From: Campylobacter concisus
GTDB taxonomy: Bacteria > Campylobacterota > Campylobacteria > Campylobacterales > Campylobacteraceae
Length of the DNA stretch: 64,000 nucleotides
Assembly (NCBI GenBank): GCA_002092835.1
Contig: LVWL01000018.1
Location: 310,001 to 374,000, forward strand
Reading direction: 5' to 3'
The position numbers were made by a program, and so were the translations under genes. This document shows positions 47,168-58,243 of the stretch, piece by piece; positions within the stretch are counted from its first letter, which is position 1, and each line of letters begins with the position of its first letter. The notes beneath the pieces are model-generated. The model saw only the letters and a list, made by a program, of their open reading frames with translations. It was not told where the DNA came from and made no database searches.

Positions 47168-48379
47168 ATGGTTTCATTAAATAAAATCATACAAGCAAAG
47201 ATAACGATCGGTCATTTCGTGACAAAAACTCCATTTGCGCAAAGTGCGAAGCTTAGTAAAATTTTGGGCGCAAATGTCTATCTGAAAGAAGAAAATTTAC
47301 AAAGAACAGGCGCATATAAGATAAGGGGCGCATACAATAAAATAGCTAGCCTAAGCGAGGAGGAGCGAAAACGTGGCGTCGTGGCTGCAAGCGCTGGCAA
47401 TCACGCTCAAGGTGTGGCGATAAGCGCAAAAGAATTTGGCGTGCATGCTTGCATCGTAATGCCAGAATCAACCCCGCTTCTAAAGGTAGCTGGCACAAAG
47501 GATCTTGGCGCTGAAGTGATCTTAAAAGGTGATAACTTTGATGAGGCGTATGAATTTGCAGTAAATTACGCCAAAGAAAAAGATATGACCTTTGTTCATC
47601 CATTTAACGATGAGTACGTCATGGCAGGGCAGGGCACTGTTGGACTTGAGATGCTTGATGAGATAAGCGACCTTGATATGGTTGTAGTGCCAGTTGGTGG
47701 CGGCGGCTTAGCTAGCGGTGTGGCAAGCTGTATAAAACAAGTAAATCCAAAAACCAAGGTCGTTTGTGTCGGCGCAAAGGGCGCTCCAGCTATGTTTAAT
47801 AGCTACGGCGCTAAAAAGAGCATAAACTCAAAGTCAGTTCGCACTATAGCTGATGGCATCGCTGTGCGTGATGCGAGTGAGATAACGCTTAAAAATATCG
47901 TTGAGTGCGTGGATGAGTTTGTGCAGGTCGATGATGAGGAGATCGCAACTGCGATTTTGTTTTTGCTAGAGACGCAAAAGATCGTCGTTGAGGGAGCTGG
48001 CGCAGCTGGCGTGGCAGCACTTATGCATGATAAGATCAAATTTAAAAAAGGCGCAAAGATAGGTGTGGTGCTAAGTGGTGGAAATATCGATGTTCAGGTG
48101 CTTTCTATCATCATCGAAAAGGGTCTTATCAAGTCACACCGCAAGATGACCTTGCAAATCACGCTTGTGGATAAGCCAGGAGCACTCATGAGTCTAACAG
48201 ATAGTCTAAAATCAGCAAATGCAAATATCGTTAAGATAGACTACGACCGCTTTTCAACAAGGCTTGATTACGGTGATGCAAGTATTACTATCACACTTGA
48301 GACAAAGGGTCTTGAGCATCAAGATAAGATCAAAGAAGTGCTTGAAAAAAGTGGTTTTTCATTTTCTCAATTGTTTTAA
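47168..48379 (+). CDS. ilvA: Threonine ammonia-lyase (biosynthetic threonine dehydratase)
   Basis: A PLP enzyme that deaminates threonine to 2-oxobutanoate, the first step of isoleucine synthesis. The 403-residue product has the PLP lysine in QRTGAYKIRGAYN, the glycine loop VVPVGGGGLASGV and SAGNHAQGVA, and a single C-terminal ACT domain (about 325-403, LVDKPGALMSLTDSL) for feedback control. I prefer ATG 47168 to TTG 47162, because AAGGA lies at a better distance from it. Confidence 0.93.
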   Translation: MVSLNKIIQAKITIGHFVTKTPFAQSAKLSKILGANVYLKEENLQRTGAYKIRGAYNKIASLSEEERKRGVVAASAGNHAQGVAISAKEFGVHACIVMPESTPLLKVAGTKDLGAEVILKGDNFDEAYEFAVNYAKEKDMTFVHPFNDEYVMAGQGTVGLEMLDEISDLDMVVVPVGGGGLASGVASCIKQVNPKTKVVCVGAKGAPAMFNSYGAKKSINSKSVRTIADGIAVRDASEITLKNIVECVDEFVQVDDEEIATAILFLLETQKIVVEGAGAAGVAALMHDKIKFKKGAKIGVVLSGGNIDVQVLSIIIEKGLIKSHRKMTLQITLVDKPGALMSLTDSLKSANANIVKIDYDRFSTRLDYGDASITITLETKGLEHQDKIKEVLEKSGFSFSQLF

Positions 48380-48481
48380 AAATTTTTGCTATTTTGTGGA
48401 TTTTAAGATAGCAAAAAACAAGCTAAAATTCCTTTTGCATTACAAATTTAAGCTAAAATAGCAAGCTTTAAAGGAGAAAAA

Positions 48482-49177
48482 ATGAGCGAATATGCAAATT
48501 TAATATTAGCTATCTTACTAGCTGTTTTGGCATTTGTATTTTATAGGTCAAATAAGGCGTTAAAAAAAGCAAAAGATGATAGCGAAAACCTCTCAGTCAG
48601 TACTGAAATTTCACAGCTAAAAAGTATCGGCGAGCTATCTGTTTTTCAGGTGTATAGTAAAGAGATTGTCACAAAAACCGATCATGCGTTTGGAAATTTT
48701 GGCAAAGAGTATCTAAGGTGGCTGGTAAGCGAAAAGAAGCTTTCGATGATATTTGAGTTTGAGATAAATTTTATCTACGATCTAACTAGCCCAAAACTTG
48801 AAATCATGCAGATCGCAAACTCTAGCTACAAAATAAAAATGCCCCCATGTAAGTATAAATTTTCAATCGCAGATATGAAATTTTATGACGAGAAAAATGG
48901 CAAATTTATACCATTTTTGCTGCCTGATTCGCTAAATGGCTTTTTTGGAAGCACATTTACAGAAGAGGATAAAAACAGACTTATAGAAGAGGCTAGAAGT
49001 GAAGTAAAAAAGATGAGCGTTCGTCTTATCTCACAGCTTCAAGGCAAGATCCATAAATCGGCTCGCGACACGCTTGAAGCGATCGCAAAGAGCTTTGGGG
49101 CAAACAAGGTCGAATTTGTTTTTGATGATAACGATGAGCAGATAAATTCACAGCTAAATTTAGAAAATATCGCATAA
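48482..49177 (+). CDS. DUF4230-family membrane-anchored protein
   Basis: A 231-residue protein with one N-terminal helix (about 5-21) and a periplasmic or cytoplasmic alpha/beta domain. The blocks GELSVFQVYSKEIVTKTDH, FEINFIYDLTSPKLEIMQI and KMPPCKYKFSIADMKFYDE fit the DUF4230 family, whose function is not known. AAAGGAGAAAA precedes the ATG. The DyP peroxidase gene follows after 16 bases in the same direction. Confidence 0.65.
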   Translation: MSEYANLILAILLAVLAFVFYRSNKALKKAKDDSENLSVSTEISQLKSIGELSVFQVYSKEIVTKTDHAFGNFGKEYLRWLVSEKKLSMIFEFEINFIYDLTSPKLEIMQIANSSYKIKMPPCKYKFSIADMKFYDEKNGKFIPFLLPDSLNGFFGSTFTEEDKNRLIEEARSEVKKMSVRLISQLQGKIHKSARDTLEAIAKSFGANKVEFVFDDNDEQINSQLNLENIA

Positions 49178-49193
49178 ATTTAAAGGAGAAAAA

Positions 49194-50116
49194 ATGAGTT
49201 TTAATTCACAAGAGGTTACACAAACTCCAGGAAATAACACTGTCTTTCAAACTTGGGTTTTAAAAGATGATAAAAAGGCGTGCCAAGAGGGCTTTGCTAG
49301 ACTTTGTGCTTTGGTTATAAATTTAAACAAAACTGCCAAAGTTAGATTTGGTGCGAGCGAAAATGTAAACTGCGTCCTTGGCGTCGGACACGATGCGTGG
49401 AAAAAGCTTGCCATCACAAAAAGCTTGCCAAAAGAGCTTGTAAATTTTAAAGCGATCAAGGGCGACAAACACGAGGCCGTTAGCACAAAAGGTGATTTAC
49501 ACATTCATATCCGCGCGTTAAATGCAGCTGACTGCTTTGACATGGCGCAAAGTGTAAAGGATGTGTTATATAAATTTGCTGATCTTGTAGACGAGGTGCA
49601 AGGCTTTAAATACCACGACGGTAGAGCGATTATTGGCTTTGTTGATGGCACTGAAAATCCTGAGGGCGAGGATAGAGACCATTTTGCAAAAGTGGGCGAC
49701 GAGGATGCTAAATTTAAGGGTGGAAGCTACGTTTTTGTGCAAAAGTACTTCCATAAAATGCAAGAGTGGAACGCCACAAGCGTGAGTGAACAAGAAAAGG
49801 TTATAGGTCGCTCAAAGCAGCTTGATATCGAGATGAGCGAGGATGAAAAGCCTAGCAACTCTCACTCAACTGCAGCAAATGTTGGCGACGATAAAAAGGT
49901 CGTGCGCGGCAATATGCCATTTACCGAAGGCAGCAAGAGTGGCACCTACTTTATCGCCTATGCGAGTACGTTTTCGACCGTTGAGGAGATGCTTAAAAAG
50001 ATGTTCATAGGCGAGCCAAAGAGCAACTCAGATAGCTGCTTGACTTTAGTACGCCAGTAACTGGTGCACTCTTTTTTGCGCCGACTATCGATATGCTAAG
50101 CGAGTACGAGGGTTAA
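49194..50116 (+). pseudogene. DyP-type haem peroxidase, frameshifted near the C-terminus
   Basis: A cytoplasmic dye-decolourising peroxidase of about 307 residues (B-type, YfeX-like). It has the GXXDG motif in IIGFVDGTENPEGEDRDH with catalytic Asp, the proximal haem His in EKPSNSHSTAANVG, and RGNMPFTEGSKSGTYFIAY. At 50035 the reading frame breaks: AGCTGCTTGAC should be AGCCTGCTTGAC; with one C restored the protein continues DSLLDFSTPVTGALFFAPT to the stop at 50114-50116. Only the last 27 residues are affected. Confidence 0.83.
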
Positions 50117-50156
50117 ATTTATAGCGGGGCGAAGCAAAAGCCCCTTTAAATTTATA
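50114..50156 (+). terminator. Terminator between DyP and EamA genes
   Basis: GGGGC (50126-50130) and GCCCC (50140-50144) with outer TAAATTTATA-type arms form a long stem. It starts at the restored DyP stop. Confidence 0.6.
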
Positions 50157-50166
50157 AGGAAAAAAG

Positions 50167-50589
50167 ATGCCAGAGTGGTTTATCTACGCAGCCCTTTCGG
50201 CTATATTTGCTGCACTTACGGCGATCTTTGCAAAACTTGGTGTAAAAGATATTGACAGCGATTTTGCGACATTTATAAGAACGATCGTCGTCATTTTGAT
50301 GCTTGTTTTGCTTTTAAGCGTGGCTAAAAAATGGCAACCATTAAGCTCACTAAGCCCCAAAAACTGGCTCTTTCTCATATTAAGCGGCATAGCAACTGGG
50401 CTTTCGTGGCTTATGTATTTTAAAGCGATGCAAGTTGGCAAGGTCTATCAAGTGGCGCTGGTTGATAAATTTAGCGTTGTGCTGGCTATCATTTTGGCTG
50501 TCATCTTTCTTGGTGAGAGGTTAAATTTAAAAGAAATTTTAGCCATTTGCCTTATTATTTCAGGCGTTATTTTATTGATTTTCAAGTAA
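50167..50589 (+). CDS. EamA-domain small transporter
   Basis: A 140-residue membrane protein with a single EamA/DMT unit of five helices. It begins PEWFIYAALSAIFAALTAIFAKLGV and has DSDFATFIRTIVV, GLSWLMYFKAMQVGKVYQVA and FLGERLNLKEILAI. Single-domain members work as dimers; substrate unknown. AAGGAAAAAAG precedes the ATG. Confidence 0.85.
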   Translation: MPEWFIYAALSAIFAALTAIFAKLGVKDIDSDFATFIRTIVVILMLVLLLSVAKKWQPLSSLSPKNWLFLILSGIATGLSWLMYFKAMQVGKVYQVALVDKFSVVLAIILAVIFLGERLNLKEILAICLIISGVILLIFK

Positions 50590-50757
50590 AAATTTATACT
50601 CTATATCTGGCTAAAGACCAAAAAGCAAAACTAGCTTATTTAATGATATTTTGTGATCTAAAATTTATTCAAAAATTTTTAATTGTCAAGATATCTTTAT
50701 TAATTTTTAAAAAGCATTAAATAGAGGGTAAATTTAATACTAGTTTTAATTCTTTTT

Positions 50758-50763
50758 CGATAA
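50758..50763 (+). promoter_or_regulatory. Possible sigma-28-like -10 element of the first chemoreceptor gene
   Basis: CGATAA within TTTTTCGATAAATTAAAG, 34 bases before the ATG at 50798. It fits the -10 part of Campylobacter FliA promoters, but no TAAA -35 is found at the standard spacing, so the call is weak. Confidence 0.25.
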
Positions 50764-50797
50764 ATTAAAGCGATTTTAACTTTTTAAAGGAGGAAAG

Positions 50798-52765
50798 ATG
50801 AAGTCCATAACTTCAAAGATAGCGATGATTATCATCTCATTGCTAGTTATTTCGTTTGCTGCTATTTCAGCAGTCAGCTACTATACAGCGGAAAGTAAGG
50901 TAGTAGAGTTGGTCAGCCAGACCCAGGATCAGATTCTAAGTGATATCAAAGCAACCACGGATTCTTTTTTTGAAGATTATTTAGAAGTTGCCAAAAAGTC
51001 TGCTTCAGATATAGCACAAATACCAAATAATGATGACTCGTACATGGAAAAAACAAAAATGCAAAAAGAAAGCGTTAGTCATCTAGTTACTGATATTTTT
51101 TATGGTCGCGAGAGTGATGGACATTTTTTCCAGTCTGACGGCACTAGAACAACTCCAGCCGATAACTACGATCCTAGAACTAGAGGCTGGTATAAAGCAG
51201 CAAAGAGTGCAAATGGTGCTATATATACCGAACCTTACAAAGCTGCCTTGTCTAATGCTTTAGTAATTAGCTTTGCCGCTCCAGTAAATAAAAATGGAAA
51301 TTTTGATGGTGTTTTGGGGCTTGATTTAAATGTAGATGCTTTAAGTAAAAAAATCCTTGAAATGGGTAAAACAAAATACGGCTATGTTTATCTAATGAAT
51401 AAAGACGGCCTAATACTAATGCATAACGACCCAAACAACGTCGGTAAAACCGTTCCCGCAAGCAAATATCTAGCCGAGGCGTTTGCAGCTAAAAAATTTG
51501 ACGAAAACGGGCTAATCCCTTACACCAACTATAAGGGCGAAAACGTAACAGCAAAAGTAATGGCCATAAACGATCAAGGCTGGCTAGCCGTAGCCGCTAT
51601 CGGAGCAGATACTTTTTCGTCTAATACATTGCCTTTATTAAAAGCTCAAATAATCCTAGCCGTAGCTTTTATAGTCATACTTTCGGCTATCGTATTTGTT
51701 CTTCTTAAAAAATCTCTTAGTCCTATTAGAACTATTCAAACTAAGCTTGAAGACGCGTTTAAATTCATCACCTACGAAACCCCTAACGCTCCGGAAAAGC
51801 TAGTAGTAACTACGCAGGACGAATTCGGCAGAATGAGCGAATCTATTAACGAAAATATAGAAAAAGTCCTTAACGGCGTTAAAAAAGACAGCGCCTTAAT
51901 AGAGGAGATGAACGGTATAGCAAATCTCATGATAAAAGGACACATGGGGGCTAAGATTAACTCCGTCCCTAATAATCCGGCTTTAGTTCAGTTAAAAGAT
52001 CTACTAAATAAATTCTTCGCTTCTATTTCTGAAAATTTAAAAGGAATAGCCGTAGTTTTAGCTTCTTACAACAAAAACGACTACACTCCTAGACTAGAGT
52101 TAAAACCCGAGCTTGAAAGCGATCTAAAAGATATGATAGTAGGCCTTCAAAGCGCGGGCGACGCAGTAAGCAATATGCTAAGGGAAAATTTAAAAGAAGC
52201 TCAGGTCCTAGAAGAAAAAGCTAAAATCCTAGCAGAATCTATGAGAACTCTAACCGACGGAGCTCATAAGCAAGCCGACTCCATCCAAGAAAGCGCGGCT
52301 GCTATAGAAGAGATGAGCAGTTCTATGAACGCCATTAGCCAAAAAGCTAGCGACGTAACAAGACAAAGCGAAGAGATTAAAAATATCATCGTTATTATTA
52401 GAGATATAGCTGATCAAACCAACCTACTTGCTCTAAATGCGGCTATCGAGGCAGCACGTGCTGGTGAACACGGCAGAGGATTTGCCGTAGTCGCCGACGA
52501 GGTTAGAAAACTAGCAGAGCGAACTCAAAAGTCACTTGGTGAGATCGAAGCTAATGCAAATGTTCTAGCTCAAAGCATCAATGAGATGAGTGAAAGCATC
52601 AGAGAGCAAAGCGAAGGTATAAATATGATAAATCAAAGTGTAAGTCAGATCGACAGTATTACAAAACAAAATATTAATATTGTTGGTAAAACAAACGAAA
52701 TTACTGACCAAATAGACGATATGGCCAAGACGATAGTAGCTGACGTTAGAAAGAATAAATTTTAA
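50798..52765 (+). CDS. Methyl-accepting chemotaxis protein (dCache type) 1
   Basis: A 655-residue chemoreceptor: TM1 about 8-28, periplasmic double-Cache domain about 35-275, TM2 about 283-304, a HAMP-like linker and a signalling domain whose tip reads [20 protein letters not shown] (about 535-554). The ligand region has [16 protein letters not shown] and LGLDLN, matching the known amino-acid-sensing dCache signature, so amino acids are a reasonable guess. Codon choice changes sharply inside the gene (about 51430-52370). CheB and CheR at 11-12 kb would modify it. AAAGGAGGAAAG precedes the ATG. Confidence 0.9.
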   Translation: MKSITSKIAMIIISLLVISFAAISAVSYYTAESKVVELVSQTQDQILSDIKATTDSFFEDYLEVAKKSASDIAQIPNNDDSYMEKTKMQKESVSHLVTDIFYGRESDGHFFQSDGTRTTPADNYDPRTRGWYKAAKSANGAIYTEPYKAALSNALVISFAAPVNKNGNFDGVLGLDLNVDALSKKILEMGKTKYGYVYLMNKDGLILMHNDPNNVGKTVPASKYLAEAFAAKKFDENGLIPYTNYKGENVTAKVMAINDQGWLAVAAIGADTFSSNTLPLLKAQIILAVAFIVILSAIVFVLLKKSLSPIRTIQTKLEDAFKFITYETPNAPEKLVVTTQDEFGRMSESINENIEKVLNGVKKDSALIEEMNGIANLMIKGHMGAKINSVPNNPALVQLKDLLNKFFASISENLKGIAVVLASYNKNDYTPRLELKPELESDLKDMIVGLQSAGDAVSNMLRENLKEAQVLEEKAKILAESMRTLTDGAHKQADSIQESAAAIEEMSSSMNAISQKASDVTRQSEEIKNIIVIIRDIADQTNLLALNAAIEAARAGEHGRGFAVVADEVRKLAERTQKSLGEIEANANVLAQSINEMSESIREQSEGINMINQSVSQIDSITKQNINIVGKTNEITDQIDDMAKTIVADVRKNKF

Positions 52766-52774
52766 TCTTAGACC

Positions 52775-52803
52775 GAATTTAGGGGTTTACTTCCCCTAAA
52801 TTC
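52775..52803 (+). terminator. Terminator after the first chemoreceptor gene
   Basis: GAATTTAGGGG and CCCCTAAATTC make a perfect 11-base-pair stem with a 7-base loop. Confidence 0.8.
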
Positions 52804-52923
52804 TAATTTTATCTCACTTACTTTAACTATCTAAAATGAAAAAATAATTCAAAATTATTATTTAATGTATACATCACTATTTTGTAATTAATATTATTTA
52901 ATACTATTTAATATAAAAAAATA

Positions 52924-52929
52924 TACAAT
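52924..52929 (+). promoter_or_regulatory. Probable -10 box of the second chemoreceptor gene
   Basis: TACAAT in AAATATACAATCGCACC, 33 bases before the ATG at 52963, in very AT-rich DNA. Confidence 0.4.
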
Positions 52930-52962
52930 CGCACCTTAAAAATTTTTGTAAAAGGAAAGTAA

Positions 52963-54915
52963 ATGCGATCAATTGCAAACAAAATATCTTTAATGCTCAT
53001 ACCGGCATTATTCATATCATTCTCACTAATATCTTTAGCCAGCTACAATACAGCTCATGATAAAGCCATTGAGTTAGTAATACAAACTCAAAAGCAAATC
53101 TTAAAAGATGTGAAAATCGCACTAAATAGCTTTTTTACTAATAATCAGTATGCTATAGAAAAAATGGCTGAGACTCTTAGTAAGATAAGCGAGAAAAGTG
53201 GTGGCTCGATGAATGCTGATGGTATAAATTTAGCTTTATCTCAAGCAAAAGCTATATCTGGAAAAGAGATCACTCTTGTTTATGCTGGATATGAGGATGG
53301 GGCTATGTTTAGATCAAATGGGCAAAATAAAGCTGGATATGATCCAAGAGTTAGAGGATGGTATAAACAAGCTAAAGCCGAGAATAAACCAATATATACT
53401 GATCCATACATGGCAGCTTCATTAAATGCGATGGTTATAACTTTTGCTGCACCTATTAAAAATATTGGAGTTACGGGCATAGATGCGTCTATTGAGGAAT
53501 TGAGCAATAATATATCGCAAATCAGTAAGACTGAGTACAGCTATGCTTTTGTTACAGATCAAAATGGCAACGTTATAATGCACCCAAATAAAGAATTAGT
53601 CGGTAAACCTCACGAGATCGCTAAAAGCCTGATAAAACAATATAATGAAAAGAAATTTGATGAAAATGGATTAATAGCATATAAAAATACAAAAGGCGAA
53701 GATGTCTATGCCTATATGTTAGAGATAAATGATAAAGGTTGGTTGGCAATAACAGCAATGGATCAAAATATCTTTAGCTCGCATACTTTACCTATTTTAA
53801 AAGTTCAAATTATTTTAGCCTTTATATTTATAGTTGTCTTGTCTGCATTTGTATATTTCTTGCTAAAAAGATCGCTTAATCCGATTAAAAATATTACAGA
53901 TGCTTTGGTTAGTTTCTTTAGGTTTTTAAATTTTGAGATAAAAGAGCCAGTTGTTTCAAAGGTGACAACAAAAGATGAATTTGGCGTAATGAGTAAACTA
54001 ATAAATGATAATATTGCTAAAATTTTTGACAATGCCGATCAAGACTCTAGAGTGGTATCTCAATCTGTTGAGACTGCAAAGGCAATAGAAAATGGAAATT
54101 TAAAAGCAAGGATAGTAGATGTTCCAGCTAATCCAAAACTAATTGAATTAAAAGATGTCTTAAATAAAATGCTAGATGTTTTGGAAAAAAGAGTCGGTAG
54201 CGATTTAAATATGATCCAAAAAACTTTTAATGATTTTAGAAATTCTGATTTTACTTCAAGAATTTTGGATGCTAAAGGCAATGTCGAACTAGTAACAAAC
54301 GAGCTTGGCGAAGAGATAGCTAATATGCTTGCATTTAACCTAAAACAAGCACAATTCTTAGAAGAAAAATCCAAAAATTTAGATGCATCAATGAAACAAG
54401 TAACTCAAGGTGCTAGCACACAAGCAAATTCTCTCCAGGAAAGTGCTGCTGCGATCGAGCAAATGAGTAGCTCAATGAGTGCAATTAGCCAAAAGACTGT
54501 AGATGTTATAAAACAATCTGAAGAGATTAAAAATATCATCGTTATTATTAGAGATATAGCAGATCAAACTAACTTACTTGCCCTAAACGCCGCTATCGAA
54601 GCAGCACGTGCTGGTGAGCATGGACGAGGCTTTGCCGTAGTTGCCGACGAGGTGAGAAAACTAGCCGAGCGCACCCAAAAGTCACTTGGCGAGATCGAAA
54701 CTAATGCAAATATACTTACTCAAAGTATCAATGAGATGAGTGAGAGCATCAGAGAGCAAAGTGAAGGCATAAATATGATAAATCAAAGTGTAAGCCAGAT
54801 AGATAGCATTACAAAGCAAAATGTTGATATCGTGAGCTCAACGAATGAAATCACTGCCCAAATCGATGAAATGGCTAAGACGATAGTAGCCGATGTTAAA
54901 AAGAATAAATTTTAA
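52963..54915 (+). CDS. Methyl-accepting chemotaxis protein (dCache type) 2
   Basis: A 650-residue tandem paralogue with the same order: TM1 about 8-28, dCache domain about 35-275, TM2 about 283-304 and signalling domain. Its ligand region reads [16 protein letters not shown] and VTGIDAS, again compatible with amino-acid sensing, but the rest of the sensor is diverged from the first receptor. From about residue 519 the two proteins are nearly identical through the tip ([20 protein letters not shown] onward), including 41 consecutive identical bases. AAGGAAAG precedes the ATG. Confidence 0.9.
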   Translation: MRSIANKISLMLIPALFISFSLISLASYNTAHDKAIELVIQTQKQILKDVKIALNSFFTNNQYAIEKMAETLSKISEKSGGSMNADGINLALSQAKAISGKEITLVYAGYEDGAMFRSNGQNKAGYDPRVRGWYKQAKAENKPIYTDPYMAASLNAMVITFAAPIKNIGVTGIDASIEELSNNISQISKTEYSYAFVTDQNGNVIMHPNKELVGKPHEIAKSLIKQYNEKKFDENGLIAYKNTKGEDVYAYMLEINDKGWLAITAMDQNIFSSHTLPILKVQIILAFIFIVVLSAFVYFLLKRSLNPIKNITDALVSFFRFLNFEIKEPVVSKVTTKDEFGVMSKLINDNIAKIFDNADQDSRVVSQSVETAKAIENGNLKARIVDVPANPKLIELKDVLNKMLDVLEKRVGSDLNMIQKTFNDFRNSDFTSRILDAKGNVELVTNELGEEIANMLAFNLKQAQFLEEKSKNLDASMKQVTQGASTQANSLQESAAAIEQMSSSMSAISQKTVDVIKQSEEIKNIIVIIRDIADQTNLLALNAAIEAARAGEHGRGFAVVADEVRKLAERTQKSLGEIETNANILTQSINEMSESIREQSEGINMINQSVSQIDSITKQNVDIVSSTNEITAQIDEMAKTIVADVKKNKF

Positions 54916-54948
54916 CCTTGCGGCTTGATATTTAAAATTTCATTAATA

Positions 54949-54975
54949 TTTCATCCTCAAAATTTGAGGATGAAA
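54949..54975 (+). terminator. Terminator after the second chemoreceptor gene
   Basis: TTTCATCCTC and GAGGATGAAA form a 10-base-pair stem around AAAATTT, 34 bases past the stop. Confidence 0.75.
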
Positions 54976-55453
54976 ATAACTCCTTTTTATCTCTAATCTT
55001 AAAATTATTTTTTGTTTTATAAATATAATAAAGTTTTTAAAAATAATCTAATATTTATAGCTTTATAGTGATATTACTAGTTAAATTTTTATAGATTATG
55101 TTTGCTGTAATGTAATGAAAATTATTAGAATTTATCCTTGTAATTATTGATATTTCAGTAAGGATATAAAATTTTTAATAATACTTTATGTTACTTTTTT
55201 ACTCAAATATTTAAAAACAATTTTACTTTGTTTTCTTTAGCTTTTTGATAACTACTCTAAAATTTTTAAATTTTATTAAATAGTATTTTCTTTTAAAATC
55301 GTACTTTGTGAGAAAATTAATATTTTTATGTAGAAAAATATTTACATTTTTAGCTTAAGTTTTTTGAAATTTTTGTAAATGTAAATCAGTTGTAAATAAG
55401 TTTTACAAGGTTAATATCAATTAAATTTGTTTTAAATCTTTAAAGGAGAAAGA
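54976..55453 (+). promoter_or_regulatory. napA: Long AT-rich leader/promoter region of the nap operon
   Basis: About 480 bases hold no convincing gene. The notable element is the inverted repeat TTGTAAA-TAAGT-TTTACAA (55390-55408), preceded by two further GTAAAT words (55373-55386), 45 bases from the napA ATG. AAAGGAG lies at 55442-55448. The repeat could be an operator for nitrate, oxygen or iron control; the regulator cannot be named from sequence. Confidence 0.45.
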
Positions 55454-58234
55454 ATGAATCGACGAGAATTCATAAAAAGTGCTGCAGCTAGTGCTGCTTG
55501 CGTTAGTGCTGGTATAGCCGTACCAAGCTCGCTAAGTGCAGCAAGCGAAGCCGAAAAAGGCTGGCGCTGGGATAAAGCCGCTTGTAGGTTTTGTGGGACA
55601 GGCTGTGGTATCATGGTCGCTACAAAAGAAGGCAAGATAGTAGCTGTAAAAGGTGACCCAGAAGCGCCAGTAAACCGTGGTCTAAACTGTATCAAAGGCT
55701 ACTTTAATGCTAAGATCATGTACGGCGAGGATAGGATCACTCATCCGCTTTTGCGTGTAAATGAAAAAGGCGAATTTGATAAAAAAGGTAAATTTAAGCA
55801 AGTAAGCTGGAAGCAAGCATTTGATGTTATGGAGGCTCAGTTTAGAAAAGCGTATGATGAACTAGGCCCTCACGGTATCGGAGTTTTAGGTTCTGGTCAA
55901 TATACTATTCCAGAAGGTTACGCTGCCATTAAGCTTATAAAAGGTGGTTTTAGAAGCAACAGTATTGATCCAAACGCAAGACACTGTATGGCAAGTGCGG
56001 TCGTTGGCTTCATGCAAACATTTGGTATAGACGAGCCATCAGGCTGTTTTGATGACATTGAGCTTACAGATACTATTGTAGCTTGGGGCGCAAACATGGC
56101 TGAGATGCACCCAATCCTTTGGGCGCGTGTAAGCGATAGAAAGCTTAGTGATCCTGATAAAGTAAAGGTAGTAAATTTAAGTACATATTCAACTAGAACT
56201 TCAAACCTAGCTGACATCGAGATCATTTTTGCTCCATCATCTGACCTTGCTATCTGGAACTACATTGCTCGTGAGATAGTTTATAACCACCCAGAGATGA
56301 TTGATGAAGAATTTGTTAAAAAACACTGTGTATTTACAACCGGTCCAGCCGATATCGGATATGGTCTTCGCACAGACATTAATCATAAAAAATATGCTCC
56401 AAGTGAGCTAGACACTGCTGCTACTGAGAAGTCAAAGGTACTAAGTGAGGCTGAGGGTGTTACACTCGCATATCTTGGACTAAAAGCTGGCGATACACTA
56501 GAAAATAAAAATGCTGCAAAAGCTGGCGCACATTGGCAAATAACATTTGAAGAGTTTAAAAAAGCTCTTGATCCTTACACACTTGACTTTACTGCAAAGG
56601 TAGCCAAGGGCGATCCAAACGAAGATATAGAAGAATTTAAGAAAAAACTAAAAGCACTTGCTGATCTTTATATAGAGAAAAACCGCAAAGTTGTTAGTTT
56701 CTGGACGATGGGCTTTAACCAACACCAACGTGGTACATGGGTAAATGAGCAAGCTTATATGGTTCACTTCTTGCTTGGTAAACAAGCACTTCCGGGCTCA
56801 GGAGCGTTTTCTTTAACTGGTCAACCAAGTGCGTGCGGTACAGCAAGAGAGGTTGGAACATTTGTTCACCGCTTGCCAGCTGACATGGTTATTGATAATC
56901 CAAAACATAGAGAGATAACTGAAAAAATTTGGAAACTTCCTGCCGGAACACTAAGTGGTGTACTCGCTTCTCACTACGTAAAAATGATGCGTGATCTTGA
57001 AGATGGTAAGGTTAAATTTATCTGGGTTCAAGTAAACAACCCATGGCAAAATACTGCAAATGCAAACCACTGGATCAAAGCGGCTCGTGAGATGGATAAC
57101 TTCATCGTTGTAAGTGATCCTTATCCAGGAATTTCTGCAAAAGTAGCCGACCTTATTCTTCCAACTGCGATGATCTATGAAAAATGGGGTGCTTACGGTA
57201 ACGCTGAGAGAAGAACGCAACACTGGAGACAGCAAGTACTTCCTGTTGGTGAAGCGATGCCTGATATTTGGCAAATGATGGAGTTTAGTAAGCGCTTTAA
57301 GCTAAAAGATGTTTGGGGTGAGAAAAAAGTAAATGACAAAGTTACACTTCCAAACGTGCTCGATGCTGCAAAAGCTATGGGATATAGTGAAGAAGATACG
57401 CTATTTGATGTACTTTTTGCTAACGAAGAGGCTAAGAAATTTAGTGCAAACGATCCTATTATGGAAAACTATGACAATACAGAAGTATTTGGCGATAGCA
57501 GAAAAGTGATAGGTTCAGATGGCAAAGAATTTAAAGGATATGGATTTTTCGTTCACAAATATCTTTGGGAAGAGTATAGAAAATTTGGCGTTGGACATGG
57601 TCACGACCTAGCCGACTTTGACACATATCATAAGGTAAGAGGTCTTAGATGGCCGGTAGTTGATGGTAAAGAGACTCAGTGGAGATTTAACACTAAATTT
57701 GACCCATATGCTAAAAAAGCTGCTCCAAATGAGAAATTTGCATTCTATGGTAACAAAAATGCAGCACTTCCAACAGGAGATCTAAAAGGCGTTACAAATA
57801 AAGATAAAGCATCTCTTGCAAATAAAGCAAAAATTTTCTTCCGCCCTTATATGGATCCATGCGAGATGCCAAGCAAAGAGTATCCATTCTGGCTATGTAC
57901 TGGTCGTGTTCTAGAGCACTGGCACTCAGGCACTATGACTATGCGTGTTCCTGAGCTTTACAGGGCTGTTCCAGAGGCACTTTGCTATATGCACGAAGAT
58001 GATGCTAAAAAACTTGGCGTAATGCAAAACGAGATCGTTTGGGTTGAATCACGTCGTGGCAAGGTAAAAGCAAGAGTCGATCTAAAAGGTAGAAATAAGC
58101 CGCCAGTAGGTCTTATCTATGTGCCTTGGTTTGATGAAAACGTATTTATCAATAAAGTAACACTAGACGCTACTTGCCCACTCTCAAAAGAGACTGACTA
58201 TAAAAAGTGTGCGGTTAAAATTTACAAAGCATAG
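55454..58234 (+). CDS. napA: Periplasmic nitrate reductase catalytic subunit
   Basis: NapA reduces nitrate to nitrite in the periplasm with a bis-MGD molybdenum cofactor. The 926-residue precursor has a Tat signal ([20 protein letters not shown]), the 4Fe-4S motif [17 protein letters not shown] with the fourth Cys in GLNCIKG, and the molybdenum-ligand Cys in [17 protein letters not shown]. The length fits the long epsilonproteobacterial NapA. It leads a napAGHBFLD operon and gets electrons via NapH/G and NapB instead of NapC. Confidence 0.97.
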   Translation: MNRREFIKSAAASAACVSAGIAVPSSLSAASEAEKGWRWDKAACRFCGTGCGIMVATKEGKIVAVKGDPEAPVNRGLNCIKGYFNAKIMYGEDRITHPLLRVNEKGEFDKKGKFKQVSWKQAFDVMEAQFRKAYDELGPHGIGVLGSGQYTIPEGYAAIKLIKGGFRSNSIDPNARHCMASAVVGFMQTFGIDEPSGCFDDIELTDTIVAWGANMAEMHPILWARVSDRKLSDPDKVKVVNLSTYSTRTSNLADIEIIFAPSSDLAIWNYIAREIVYNHPEMIDEEFVKKHCVFTTGPADIGYGLRTDINHKKYAPSELDTAATEKSKVLSEAEGVTLAYLGLKAGDTLENKNAAKAGAHWQITFEEFKKALDPYTLDFTAKVAKGDPNEDIEEFKKKLKALADLYIEKNRKVVSFWTMGFNQHQRGTWVNEQAYMVHFLLGKQALPGSGAFSLTGQPSACGTAREVGTFVHRLPADMVIDNPKHREITEKIWKLPAGTLSGVLASHYVKMMRDLEDGKVKFIWVQVNNPWQNTANANHWIKAAREMDNFIVVSDPYPGISAKVADLILPTAMIYEKWGAYGNAERRTQHWRQQVLPVGEAMPDIWQMMEFSKRFKLKDVWGEKKVNDKVTLPNVLDAAKAMGYSEEDTLFDVLFANEEAKKFSANDPIMENYDNTEVFGDSRKVIGSDGKEFKGYGFFVHKYLWEEYRKFGVGHGHDLADFDTYHKVRGLRWPVVDGKETQWRFNTKFDPYAKKAAPNEKFAFYGNKNAALPTGDLKGVTNKDKASLANKAKIFFRPYMDPCEMPSKEYPFWLCTGRVLEHWHSGTMTMRVPELYRAVPEALCYMHEDDAKKLGVMQNEIVWVESRRGKVKARVDLKGRNKPPVGLIYVPWFDENVFINKVTLDATCPLSKETDYKKCAVKIYKA

Positions 58235-58243
58235 GTGAGCGAT

